A stretch of DNA of 64,000 nt from Coccinella septempunctata. Taxonomy: Eukaryota > Arthropoda > Insecta > Coleoptera > Coccinellidae. Shown in pieces: positions 13,701 to 26,088 of this stretch. Position 1 is the stretch's first letter. Each line of letters starts with the position of its first letter. Both the position numbers and the translations under genes were made by a program. The notes beneath the pieces were generated by a model that searched no databases, was not told the DNA's origin, and saw only the letters and a program-made list of their open reading frames with translations. The stretch is from positions 18,747,766 to 18,811,765 of the forward strand of contig NC_058197.1 of NCBI RefSeq assembly GCF_907165205.1. Direction: 5' to 3'.

Positions 13701-16700
13701 CTACTTCAGCCTCAACAAGGAGATCTACATCGAGAGAGACAACAGAAACGGAAGCTACATCGACCCCAGAAGAAATTTCGACAAGTACCACGAATTCCGA
13801 AACTTCAGAGTCCGAAACAAGTGCAAGAACATCCACTATAGCACCTACTTCAGCCTCAACAAGGAGATCTACATCGAGAGAGACAACAGAAACGGAAGCT
13901 ACATCGACCCCAGAAGAAATTTCGACAAGTACCACGAATTCCGAAACTTCAGAGTCCGAAACAAGTGCAGGAACATCCACTATAGCACCTACTTCGGCCT
14001 CAACAAGGAGATCTACTTCGAGAGAGACAACAGAAACGGAAGTTACATCGACCCCAGAAGAAATTTCGACAAGTACCACGAATTCCGAAACTTCAGAGTC
14101 CGAAACAAGTGCAGGAACATCCACTATAGCACCTACTTCGGCCTCAACAAGGAGATCTACCTCGAGAGAGACAACAGAAACGGAAGCTTCATCGACCCCA
14201 GAAGAAATTTCGACAAGTACCACGAATTCCGAAACCTCAGAGTCCGAAACAAGTGCAGGAACATCCACTATAGCACCTACTTCGGCCTCAACAAGGAGAT
14301 CTACCTCGAGAGAGACAACAGAAACGGAAGCTTCATCGACCCCAGAAGAAATTTCGACAAGTACCACGAATTCCGAAACCTCAGAGTCCGAAACAAGTGC
14401 AGGAACATCCACTATAGCACCTACTTCGGCCTCAACAAGGAGATCTACCTCGAGAGAGACAACAGAAACGGAAGCTTCATCGACCCCAGAAGAAATTTCG
14501 ACAAGTACCACGAATTCCGAAACCTCAGAGTCCGAAACAAGTGCAGCAACATCCACTATAGCACCTACTTCGGCCTCAACAAGGAGATCTACCACGGGAG
14601 AGACAACAGAAACGGAAGCTTCACCGACCCCAGAAGAAATTTCGACAAGTACCACGAATTCCGAAACTTCAGAGTCCGAAACAAGTGCAGCAACATCCAC
14701 TATAGCACCTACTTCGGCCTCAACAAGGAGATCTACCTCGAGAGAGACAACAGAAACGGAAGCTTCATCGACCCCAGAAGAAATTTCGACAAGTACCACG
14801 AATTCCGAAACTTCAGAGCCCGAAACAAGTGCAGCAACATCCACTATAGCACCTACTTCGGCCTCAACAAGGAGATCTACCTCGAGAGAGACAACAGAAA
14901 CGGAAGCTACATCGACCCCAGAAGAAATTTCGACAAGTACCACGAATTCCGAAACCTCAGAGTCCGAAACAAGTGCAGGAACATCCACTATAGCACCTAC
15001 TTCGGCCTCAACAAGGAGATCTACCTCGAGAGAGACAACAGAAACGGAAGCTTCATCGACCCCAGAAGAAATTTCGACAAGTACCACGAATTCCGAAACC
15101 TCAGAGTCCGAAACAAGTGCAGGAACATCCACTATAGCACCTACTTCGGCCTCAACAAGGAGATCTACCTCGGGAGAGACAACAGAAACGGAAGCTTCAT
15201 CGACCCCAGAAGAAATTTCGACAAGTACCACGAATTCCGAAACCTCAGAGTCCGAAACAAGTGCAGGAACATCCACTATAGCACCTACTTCGGCCTCAAC
15301 AAGGAGATCTACCTCGAGAGAGACAACAGAAACGGAAGCTTCATCGACCCCAGAAGAAATTTCGACAAGTACCACGAATTCCGAAACTTCAGAGTCCGAA
15401 ACAAGTGCAGCAACATCCACTATAGCACCTACTTCGGCCTCAACAAGGAGATCTACCTCGAGAGAGACAACAGAAACGGAAGCTTCATCGACCCCAGAAG
15501 AAATTTCGACAAGTACCACGAATTCCGAAACCTCGGAGTCCGAAACAAGTGCAGGAACATCCACTATAGCACCTACTTCGGCCTCAACAAGGAGATCTAC
15601 CTCGAGAGAGACAACAGAAACGGAAGCTTCATCGACCCCAGAAGAAATTTCGACAAGTACCACGAATTCCGAAACTTCAGAGTCCGAAACAAGTGCAGGA
15701 ACATCCACTATAGCACCTACTTCGGCCTCAACAAGGAGATCTACCTCGAGAGAGACAACAGAAACGGAAGCTACATCGACTCCAGAAGAAATTTCGACAA
15801 GTACCACGAATTCCGAAACTTCAGAGTCCGAAACAAGTGCAGGAACATCCACTATAGCACCTACTTCGGCCTCAACAAGGAGATCTACCTCGAGAGAGAC
15901 AACAGAAACGGAAGCTACATCGACTCCAGAAGAAATTTCGACAAGTACCACGAATTCCGAAACTTCAGAGTCCGAAACAAGTGCAGGAACATCCACCATA
16001 GCACCTACTTCGGCCTCAACAAGGAGATCTACCTCGAGAGAGACAACAGAAACGGAAGCTTCATCGACCCCAGAAGAAATTTCGACAAGTACCACGAATT
16101 CCGAAACCTCAGAGTCCGAAACAAGTGCAGGAACATCCACTATAGCACCTACTTCGGCCTCAACAAGGAGATCTACCTCGAGAGAGACAACAGAAACGGA
16201 AGCTTCATCGACCCCAGAAGAAATTTCGACAAGTACCACGAATTCCGAAACCTCAGAGTCCGAAACAAGTGCAGGAACATCCACTATAGCACCTACTTCG
16301 GCCTCAACAAGGAGATCTACCTCGAGAGAGACAACAGAAACGCAACCTACATCGACCCCAGAAGAAATTTCGACAAGTACCACGAATTCCGAAACTTCAG
16401 AGTCCGAAACAAGTGCAGGAACATCCACTATAGCATCTACTTCGGCCTCAACAAGGAGATCTACCTCGAGAGAGACAACAGAAACGGAAGTTACATCGAC
16501 CCCAGAAGAAATTTCGACAAGTACCACGAATTCCGAAACTTCAGAGTCCGAAACAAGTGCAGGAACATCCACTATAGCACCTACTTCGGCCTCAACAAGG
16601 AGATCTACCTCGAGAGAGACAACAGAAACGGAAGCTTCATCGACCCCAGAAGAAATTTCGACAAGTACCACGAATTCCGAAACTTCAGAGCCCGAAACAA

Positions 16701-19700
16701 GTGCAGCAACATCCACTATAGCACCTACTTCGGCCTCAACAAGGAGATCTACCTCGAGAGAGACAACAGAAACGGAAGCTACATCGACCCCAGAAGAAAT
16801 TTCGACAAGTACCACGAATTCCGAAACCTCAGAGTCCGAAACAAGTGCAGGAACATCCACTATAGCACCTACTTCGGCCTCAACAAGGAGATCTACCTCG
16901 AGAGAGACAACAGAAACGGAAGCTTCATCGACCCCAGAAGAAATTTCGACAAGTACCACGAATTCCGAAACCTCAGAGTCCGAAACAAGTGCAGGAACAT
17001 CCACTATAGCACCTACTTCGGCCTCAACAAGGAGATCTACCTCGAGAGAGACAACAGAAACGGAAGCTTCATCGACCCCAGAAGAAATTTCGACAAGTAC
17101 CACGAATTCCGAAACCTCAGAGTCCGAAACAAGTGCAGGAACATACACTATAGCACCTACTTCGGCCTCAACAAGGAGATCTACCTCGAGAGAGACAACA
17201 GAAACGGAAGCTTCATCGACCCCAGAAGAAATTTCGACAAGTACCACGAATTCCGAAACCTCAGAGTCCGAAACAAGTGCAGGAACATCCACTATAGCAC
17301 CTACTTCGGCCTCAACAAGGAGATCTACCTCGAGAGAGACAACAGAAACGGAAGCTTCATCGACCCCAGAAGAAATTTCGACAAGTACCACGAATTCCGA
17401 AACTTCAGAGTCCGAAACAAGTGCAGCAACATCCACTATAGCACCTACTTCGGCCTCAACAAGGAGATCTACCTCGAGAGAGACAACAGAAACGGAAGCT
17501 TCATCGACCCCAGAAGAAATTTCGACAAGTACCACGAATTCCGAAACTTCAGAGTCCGAAACAAGTGCAGGAACATCCACTATAGCACCTACTTCGGCCT
17601 CAACAAGGAGATCTACCTCGAGAGAGACAACAGAAACGGAAGCTTCATCGACCCCAGAAGAAATTTCGACAAGTACCACGAATTCCGAAACCTCAGAGTC
17701 CGAAACAAGTGCAGGAACATCCACTATAGCACCTACTTCGGCCTCAACAAGGAGATCTACCTCGAGAGAGACAACAGAAACGGAAGCTTCATCGACCCCA
17801 GAAGAACTTTCGACAAGTACCACGAATTCCGAAACTTCAGAGTCCGAAACAAGTGCAGGAACATCCACTATAGCACCTACTTCGGCCTCAACAAGGAGAT
17901 CTACCTCGAGAGAGACAACAGAAACGGAAGCTTCATCGACCCCAGAAGAAATTTCGACAAGTACCACGAATTCCGAAACCTCGGAGTCCGAAACAAGTGC
18001 AGGAACATCCACTATAGCACCTACTTCGGCCTCAACAAGGAGATCTACCTCGAGAGAGACAACAGAAACGGAAGCTTCATCGACCCCAGAAGAAATTTCG
18101 ACAAGTACCACGAATTCCGAAACAAGTGCAGGAACATCCACTATAGCACCTACTTCGGCCTCAACAAGGAGATCTACCTCGAGAGAGACAACAGAAACGG
18201 AAGCTACATCGACTCCAGAAGAAATTTCGACAAGTACCACGAATTCCGAAACTTCAGAGTCCGAAACAAGTGCAGGAACATCCACTATAGCACCTACTTC
18301 GGCCTCAACAAGGAGATCTACCTCGAGAGAGACAACAGAAACGGAAGCTACATCGACCCCAGAAGAAATTTCGACAAGTACCACGAATTCCGAAACCTCA
18401 GAGTCCGAAACAAGTGCAGGAACATCCACTATAGCACCTACTTCGGCCTCAACAAGGAGATCTACCTCGAGAGAGACAACAGAAACGGAAGCTACATCGA
18501 CTCCAGAAGAAATTTCGACAAGTACCACGAATTCCGAAACTTCAGAGTCCGAAACAAGTGCAGGAACATCCACTATAGCACCTACTTCGGCCTCAACAAG
18601 GAGATCTACCTCGAGAGAGACAACAGAAACGGAAGCTACATCGACCCCAGAAGAAATTTCGACAAGTACCACGAATTCCGAAACCTCAGAGTCCGAAACA
18701 AGTGCAGGAACATCCACTATAGCACCTACTTCGGCCTCAACAAGGAGATCTACCTCGAGAGAGACAACAGAAACGGAAGCTACATCGACTCCAGAAGAAA
18801 TTTCGACAAGTACCACGAATTCCGAAACTTCAGAGTCCGAAACAAGTGCAGGAACATCCACTATAGCACCTACTTCGGCCTCAACAAGGAGATCTACCTC
18901 GAGAGAGACAACAGAAACGGAAGCTACATCGACTCCAGAAGAAATTTCGACAAGTACCACGAATTCCGAAACTTCAGAGTCCGAAACAAGTGCAGGAACA
19001 TCCACTATAGCACCTACTTCGGCCTCAACAAGGAGATCTACCTCGAGAGAGACAACAGAAACGGAAGCTACATCGACCCCAGAAGAAATTTCGACAAGTA
19101 CCACGAATTCCGAAACCTCGGAGTCCGAAACAAGTGCAGGAACATCCACTATAGCACCTATTTCGGCCTCAACAAGGAGATCTACCTCGAGAGAGACAAC
19201 AGAAACGGAAGCTTCATCGACTCCAGAAGAAATTTCGACAAGTACCACGAATTCCGAAACCTCAGAGTCCGAAACAAGTGCAGGAACATCCACTATAGCA
19301 CCTACTTCGGCCTCAACAAGGAGATCTACCTCGAGAGAGACAACAGAAACGGAAGCTTCATCGACCCCAGAAGAAATTTCGACAAGTACCACGAATTCCG
19401 AAACTTCAGAGTCCGAAACAAGTGCAGGAACATCCACTATAGCACCTACTTCGGCCTCAACAAGGAGATCTACCTCGAGAGAGACAACAGAAACGGAAGC
19501 TACATCGACTCCAGAAGAAATTTCGACAAGTACCACGAATTCCGAAACTTCAGAGTCCGAAACAAGTGCAGGAACATCAACTATAGCACCTACTTCGGCC
19601 TCAACAAGGAGATCTACCTCGAGAGAGACAACAGAAACGGAAGCTTCATCGACCCCAGAAGAAATTTCGACAAGTACCACGAATTCCGAAACTTCAGAGT

Positions 19701-22700
19701 CCGAAACAAGTGCAGGAACATCAACTATAGCACCTACTTCGGCCTCAACAAGGAGATCTACCTCGAGAGAGACAACAGAAACGGAAGCTTCATCGACCCC
19801 AGAAGAAATTTCGACAAGTACCACGAATTCCGAAACCTCAGAGTCCGAAACAAGTGCAGGAACATCCACTATAGCACCTACTTCGGCCTCAACAAGGAGA
19901 TCTACCTCGAGAGAGACAACAGAAACGCAACCTACATCGACCCCAGAAGAAATTTCGACAAGTACCACGAATTCCGAAACCTCAGAGTCCGAAACAAGTG
20001 CAGGAACATCAACTATAGCACCTACTTCGGCCTCAACAAGGAGATCTACCTCGAGAGAGACAACAGAAACGGAAGCTTCATCGACCCCAGAAGAAATTTC
20101 GACAAGTACCACGAATTCCGAAACCTCGGAGTCCGAAACAAGTGCAGGAACATCCACTATAGCACCTACTTCGGCCTCAACAAGGAGATCTACCTCGAGA
20201 GAGACAACAGAAACGGAAGCTACATCGACCCCAGAAGAAATTTCGACAAGTACCACGAATTCCGAAACTTCAGAGTCCGAAACAAGTGCAGGAACATCCA
20301 CTATAGCACCTACTTCGGCCTCAACAAGGAGATCTACCTCGAGAGAGACAACAGAAACGGAAGCTACATCGACCCCAGAAGAAATTTCGACAAGTACCAC
20401 GAATTCCGAAACCTCGGAGTCCGAAACAAGTGCAGGAACATCCACTATAGCACCTACTTCGGCCTCAACAAGGAGATCTACCTCGAGAGAGACAACAGAA
20501 ACGGAAGCTTCATCGACCCCAGAAGAAATTTCGACAAGTACCACGAATTCCGAAACCTCAGAGTCCGAAACAAGTGCAGGAACATCCACTATAGCACCTA
20601 CTTCGGCCTCAACAAGGAGATCTACCTCGAGAGAGACAACAGAAACGGAAGCTTCATCGACCCCAGAAGAAATTTCGACAAGTACCACGAATTCCGAAAC
20701 TTCAGAGTCCGAAACAAGTGCAGGAACATCCACTATAGCACCTACTTCGGCCTCAACAAGGAGATCTACCTCGAGAGAGACAACAGAAACGGAAGCTTCA
20801 TCGACCCCAGAAGAAATTTCGACAAGTACCACGAATTCCGAAACCTCAGAGTCCGAAACAAGTGCAGGAACATCCACTATAGCACCTACTTCGGCCTCAA
20901 CAAGGAGATCTACCTCGAGAGAGACAACAGAAACGGAAGCTTCATCGACCCCAGAAGAAATTTCGACAAGTACCACGAATTCCGAAACCTCAGAGTCCGA
21001 AACAAGTGCAGGAACATCCACTATAGCACCTACTTCGGCCTCAACAAGGAGATCTACCTCGAGAGAGACAACAGAAACGCAACCTACATCGACCCCAGAA
21101 GAAATTTCGACAAGTACCACGAATTCCGAAACTTCAGAGTCCGAAACAAGTGCAGGAACATCCACTATAGCACCTACTTCGGCCTCAACAAGGAGATCTA
21201 CCTCGAGAGAGACAACAGAAACGGAAGCTACATCGACCCCAGAAGAAATTTCGACAAGTACCACGAATTCCGAAACTTCAGAGTCCGAAACAAGTGCAGG
21301 AACATCAACTATAGCACCTACTTCGGCCTCAACAAGGAGATCTACCTCGAGAGAGACAACAGAAACGCAACCTACATCGACCCCAGAAGAAATTTCGACA
21401 AGTACCACGAATTCCGAAACTTCAGAGTCCGAAACAAGTGCAGGAACATCCACTATAGCACCTACTTCGGCCTCAACAAGGAGATCTACCTCGAGAGAGA
21501 CAACAGAAACGGAAGCTACATCGACCCCAGAAGAAATTTCGACAAGTACCACGAATTCCGAAACTTCAGAGTCCGAAACAAGTGCAGGAACATCAACTAT
21601 AGCACCTACTTCGGCCTCAACAAGGAGATCTACCTCGAGAGAGACAACAGAAACGCAACCTACATCGACCCCAGAAGAAATTTCGACAAGTACCACGAAT
21701 TCCGAAACTTCAGAGTCCGAAACAAGTGCAGGAACATCCACTATAGCACCTACTTCGGCCTCAACAAGGAGATCTACCTCGAGAGAGACAACAGAAACGG
21801 AAGCTACATCGACCCCAGAAGAAATTTCGACAAGTACCACGAATTCCGAAACTTCAGAGTCCGAAACAAGTGCAGGAACATCAACTATAGCACCTACTTC
21901 GGCCTCAACAAGGAGATCTACCTCGAGAGAGACAACAGAAACGGAAGCTACATCGACCCCAGAAGAAATTTCGACAAGTACCACGAATTCCGAAACTTCA
22001 GAGTCCGAAACAAGTGCAGGAACATCCACTATAACACCTACTTCGGCCTCAACAAGGAGATCTACCTCGAGAGAGACAACAGAAACGGAAGCTACATCGA
22101 CCCCAGAAGAAATTTCGACAAGTACCACGAATTCCGAAACTTCAGAGTCCGAAACAAGTGCAGGAACATCCACTATAGCACCTACTTCGGCCTCAACAAG
22201 GAGATCTACCTCGAGAGAGACAACAGAAACGGAACCTACATCGACCCCAGAAGAAATTTCGACAAGTACCACGAATTCCGAAACTTCAGAGTCCGAAACA
22301 AGTGCAGGAACATCAACTATAGCACCTACTTCGGCCTCAACAAGGAGATCTACCTCGAGAGAGACAACAGAAACGGAAGCTACATCGACCCCAGAAGAAA
22401 TTTCGACAAGTACCACGAATTCCGAAACTTCAGAGTCCGAAACAAGTGCAGGAACATCCACTATAACACCTACTTCGGCCTCAACAAGGAGATCTACCTC
22501 GAGAGAGACAACAGAAACGGAAGCTACATCGACCCCAGAAGAAATTTCGACAAGTACCACGAATTCCGAAACTTCAGAGTCCGAAACAAGTGCAGGAACA
22601 TCCACTATAGCACCTACTTCGGCCTCAACAAGGAGATCTACCTCGAGAGAGACAACAGAAACGGAAGCTACATCGACCCCAGAAGAAATTTCGACAAGTA

Positions 22701-24880
22701 CCACGAATTCCGAAACTTCAGAGTCCGAAACAAGTGCAGGAACATCAACTATAGCACCTACTTCGGCCTCAACAAGGAGATCTACCTCGAGAGAGACAAC
22801 AGAAACGCAACCTACATCGACCCCAGAAGAAATTTCGACAAGTACCACGAATTCCGAAACTTCAGAGTCCGAAACAAGTGCAGGAACATCAACTATAGCA
22901 CCTACTTCGGCCTCAACAAGGAGATCTACCTCGAGAGAGACAACAGAAACGGAAGCTACATCGACCCCAGAAGAAATTTCGACAAGTACCACGAATTCCG
23001 AAACTTCAGAGTCCGAAACAAGTGCAGGAACATCAACTATAGCACCTACTTCGGCCTCAACAAGGAGATCTACCTCGAGAGAGACAACAGAAACGGAAGC
23101 TACATCGACCCCAGAAGAAATTTCGACAAGTACCACGAATTCCGAAACTTCAGAGTCCGAAACAAGTGCAGGAACATCAACTATAGCACCTACTTCGGCC
23201 TCAACAAGGAGATCTACCTCGAGAGAGACAACAGAAACGCAACCTACATCGACCCCAGAAGAAATTTCGACAAGTACCACGAATTCCGAAACTTCAGAGT
23301 CCGAAACAAGTGCAGGAACATCCACTATAGCACCTACTTCGGCCTCAACAAGGAGATCTACCTCGAGAGAGACAACAGAAACGGAAGCTACATCGACCCC
23401 AGAAGAAATTTCGACAAGTACCACGAATTCCGAAACTTCAGAGTCCGAAACAAGTGCAGGAACATCCACTATAGCACCTACTTCGGCCTCAACAAGGAGA
23501 TCTACCTCGAGAGAGACAACAGAAACGGAAGCTACATCGACCCCAGAAGAAATTTCGACAAGTACCACGAATTCCGAAACTTCAGAGTCCGAAACAAGTG
23601 CAGGAACATCCACTATAGCACCTACTTCGGCCTCAACAAGGAGATCTACCTCGAGAGAGACAACAGAAACGGAAGCTACATCGACCCCAGAAGAAATTTC
23701 GACAAGTACCACGAATTCCGAAACTTCAGAGTCCGAAACAAGTGCAGGAACATCCACTATAGCACCTACTTCGGCCTCAACAAGGAGATCTACCTCGAGA
23801 GAGACAACAGAAACGGAAGCTACATCGACCCCAGAAGAAATTTCGACAAGTACCACGAATTCCGAAACTTCAGAGTCCGAAACAAGTGCAGGAACATCCA
23901 CTATAGCACCTACTTCGGCCTCAACAAGGAGATCTACCTCGAGAGAGACAACAGAAACGGAAGCTACATCGACCCCAGAAGAAATTTCGACAAGTACCAC
24001 GAATTCCGAAACTTCAGAGTCCGAAACAAGTGCAGGAACATCAACTATAGCACCTACTTCGGCCTCAACAAGGAGATCTACCTCGAGAGAGACAACAGAA
24101 ACGGAAGCTACATCGACCCCAGAAGAAATTTCGACAAGTACCACGAATTCCGAAACTTCAGAGTCCGAAACAAGTGCAGGAACATCAACTATAGCACCTA
24201 CTTCGGCCTCAACAAGGAGATCTACCACGAGAGAGACAACAGAAACAGAACCTACATCGACTTCACAGCCTGACTTCACGTGTTACAATGTAGGAAAATA
24301 TCCAGATCCCCAGTCTTGCACCAAGTTCCACGTTTGTGTCAACGCCATATTCGGATTGATCGACGTACCTTACGACTGTCCTGACGGTACCCAATACGAC
24401 AGCGTCAACCAAGAATGTACAATCGATCCAGTACAATGCCCTTGGGAGCCTCAGTTGGAATGCGAGAAAGCCGGCATCTACAAGAACCCCTACTATTGCG
24501 GGAGGTACTACAGGTGCACCTGGCGCTACGCATACAACAGATACGAAATCAAACAGTTCAGGTGTCCAGATTTCACAGAATTCAACCAGGAGATGGGCAA
24601 GTGCGTTAAATCAGATACTTGCCAGCAGAACCAAACCGATTTCCAATGCATCCAAGCTGGTAAATTCCCCGTACAAGAGAACTGCAAGGAATACTACGAA
24701 TGTACGAAGAAGGGTGAGGGTTATGTGGAAAAGAGGAAGTCTTGCCCAATCTACCAACTCTTCGACAGGAATTTAGGACGATGCAGGAACGAATGTCTGG
24801 TAAAGTGCCCAGTAGAAGATGAAGAAACGGAAATGGTAGAAGGAAAGGTTTTCCTGAAGGAGCTGCTGAGTAGAGAATAA
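1723..24880 (+). CDS. Giant secreted mucin with peritrophin-A (CBM14) domains
   Basis: The model has two exons, 1723-1758 and 2048-24880, joined in phase 0 (donor GTAAGT, acceptor TTCCAG), for about 7,622 residues. Exon 1 gives MILVWITLLSYL, and exon 2 completes a signal peptide likely cleaved after ICYG (residue 18). Residues 24-70 contain six cysteines (24, 31, 40, 56, 62, 70), like a compact chitin-binding type-2 domain. Residues ~106-7417 are 152 copies plus a fragment of a 48-residue unit that is about 56% Ser/Thr, with Glu next most common, as expected for an O-glycosylated mucin. The C-terminus has three further six-cysteine CBM14 domains (about 7420-7590) with the usual aromatic-rich spacing. 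The architecture suggests a chitin-associated mucin of the peritrophic matrix or a cuticular lining. The frame is fixed by the signal peptide and by the Cys-rich domains at both ends. The 3' UTR has a weak AATTAAA at 24894. Tissue and exact role are unknown. Confidence 0.9.
2327..24262 (+). repeat. 144-bp coding minisatellite, 152 units plus a fragment
   Basis: The tandem array has period 144 bp (48 codons) and lies wholly within mucin exon 2. The first unit starts at 2327 and the last partial unit at 24200. The distance of 21,873 bp equals 152 units minus one 15-bp deletion near 18120. Each unit begins TSASTRRSTSRETTETE and ends GTSTIAP. Most variation falls at the two residues before STPEE (AT, VT, AS, PT, PA) and at the residue before TSTIAP (G, E, A, R). 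Early units favour AT/VT, later ones AS, and PT variants with an ETQ context appear towards the end. Local variants are copied at fixed multiples of 144 bp, which indicates unequal exchange or segmental duplication. Confidence 0.95.
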
Positions 24881-25416
24881 TAACTTATAACTAAATTAAA
24901 GAAACTCTTCAATCATGTTCTGAGTTTTTTTTTCCTATTATAAGACATACATCTCTGATCGTCGCTAGAGGGTATATATAGCTATATATACCCTTTGGTC
25001 AACTGTGGTATTGCCTGAGACTTAGGGTCGGCTGTACAGCTTGAGCTTAATGGTTTATGCCAAGACACAAGATAAAACTTTCATGGTTTTCGCTCTTTGG
25101 CTTCCTGCAGAGTTCCTAAGAACTATAATATGTACCTAATATGCTATCTGCCAATTAGAATGTTCCTTTGTTGATGTTAGTTCTTAATGACGCTGCAAAA
25201 TTTCACCTGTACAAGGTTGTTTTTGGGTAAAGATGTTGATCAGTAAGTGGAGAGAATCGTTACATCAACCTTAATGGTCAGTTAACAGATTTTGTAGGTT
25301 GTAGTTCTTTTCAAGAGTTAATAATTATGATAAACAGTTTTTGTCGATTCAGTGAAAGTTATTTTCTGTCCAGTTTGACGCTGACAGTTCAGGTAAAATG
25401 TTGCATTGGAAATTTT
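24881..25416. other. Mucin 3' flank and spacer
   Basis: The region is mostly non-coding. It holds the mucin 3' UTR and a perfect 24-bp palindrome at 24970-24993 (arms GGGTATATATAG and CTATATATACCC), which could be a promoter TATA cluster or a hairpin. The 30 codons upstream of the preferred tetraspanin start (25327-25416) are open but probably untranslated. Nothing else recognised. Confidence 0.5.
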
Positions 25417-26088
25417 ATGGCTCAGAAATGCAAAATAAAGTGCGATGCATGCCTTAGACTAGCGATGGTATCGCTTGTGATAACGGGTGCTCTACTTGCT
25501 ATACCTAGTGCGATGAGAATCTACAACAAGAATAGGACTTATTATATAATATTTCTCACGATTGTTATCGCATGTTCTCTTTTAGGACTGATAGGACTGA
25601 GCTGTAAGATTTTGCGGGTCGCGATGATTCTCTTTTGTATCCTTTTAGCATTATCTTTAGTGATGGACGCAGTTGTTCTGGCTATCGATTTATGTTCTAT
25701 GGATACTGGAAAAAATGTATTCGACAAAGTATCACTAACTGGGAACCCAGGTGCCATAGTGCGTGTAAATGATATTGGCGAGACAGTGTGTTGTCTTTTC
25801 GGTGACACCGCAAAAGATACTGCAGGAAAATGGACCACAACAGTCATAGAAGAATGTTGCTGCAATACTCCGAATTCCGATACTGTAAAATCAAAAATAT
25901 GCTCCATTAAAAGTTACGGAAACTATGAATATAGATGTCCCAAAACAAAGGCCCAAACAGATGACTATCCTCCGGAAAAATGTCGACTGTTGAAAGCAAG
26001 TGGTAGCTTGAAATTAGTTGTTGACCTTTTGTTGTTAATACTTGCAACACTCTTTTTAATAAGGACGAAAAAACTGATCAAAAACTAG
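25417..26088 (+). CDS. Tetraspanin-like four-pass membrane protein
   Basis: This is a single-exon gene of 223 residues from MAQKCKIKCDAC. An in-frame ATG at 25327 would add 30 residues, but the downstream start gives the short cytoplasmic N-terminus usual for tetraspanins. Four hydrophobic segments fit TM1 (after CLRLAMV), TM2 (after TYYIIFL), TM3 (ILRVAMILFCILLALSLV) and TM4 (LKLVVDLLLLILATLFLI). Between TM3 and TM4 is a Cys-rich loop of about 100 residues with VCCLFGD, EECCCN, KSKIC, YRCPK and EKCR. The canonical CCG motif of the large extracellular loop is not intact, so the protein is a divergent tetraspanin or an unrelated four-pass family. Such proteins organise partners in membrane microdomains; no partner can be inferred. 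An AATAAA lies at 26093, five bases after the stop. Lack of introns is unusual for tetraspanins. Confidence 0.6.
   Translation: MAQKCKIKCDACLRLAMVSLVITGALLAIPSAMRIYNKNRTYYIIFLTIVIACSLLGLIGLSCKILRVAMILFCILLALSLVMDAVVLAIDLCSMDTGKNVFDKVSLTGNPGAIVRVNDIGETVCCLFGDTAKDTAGKWTTTVIEECCCNTPNSDTVKSKICSIKSYGNYEYRCPKTKAQTDDYPPEKCRLLKASGSLKLVVDLLLLILATLFLIRTKKLIKN

Noticed and set aside
2327..24262. The tandem array as a non-coding satellite or a CRISPR-like array
   Set aside because: The units are directly adjacent with no spacers, and the frame is continuous with coding domains on both sides. This is a eukaryotic coding minisatellite.
2125..24279. A 7,384-codon antisense open frame across the mucin array as a gene
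   Set aside because: It has no signal peptide or domain, it follows from a stop-free 144-bp unit, and the sense frame is the one that links the signal peptide and chitin-binding domains.
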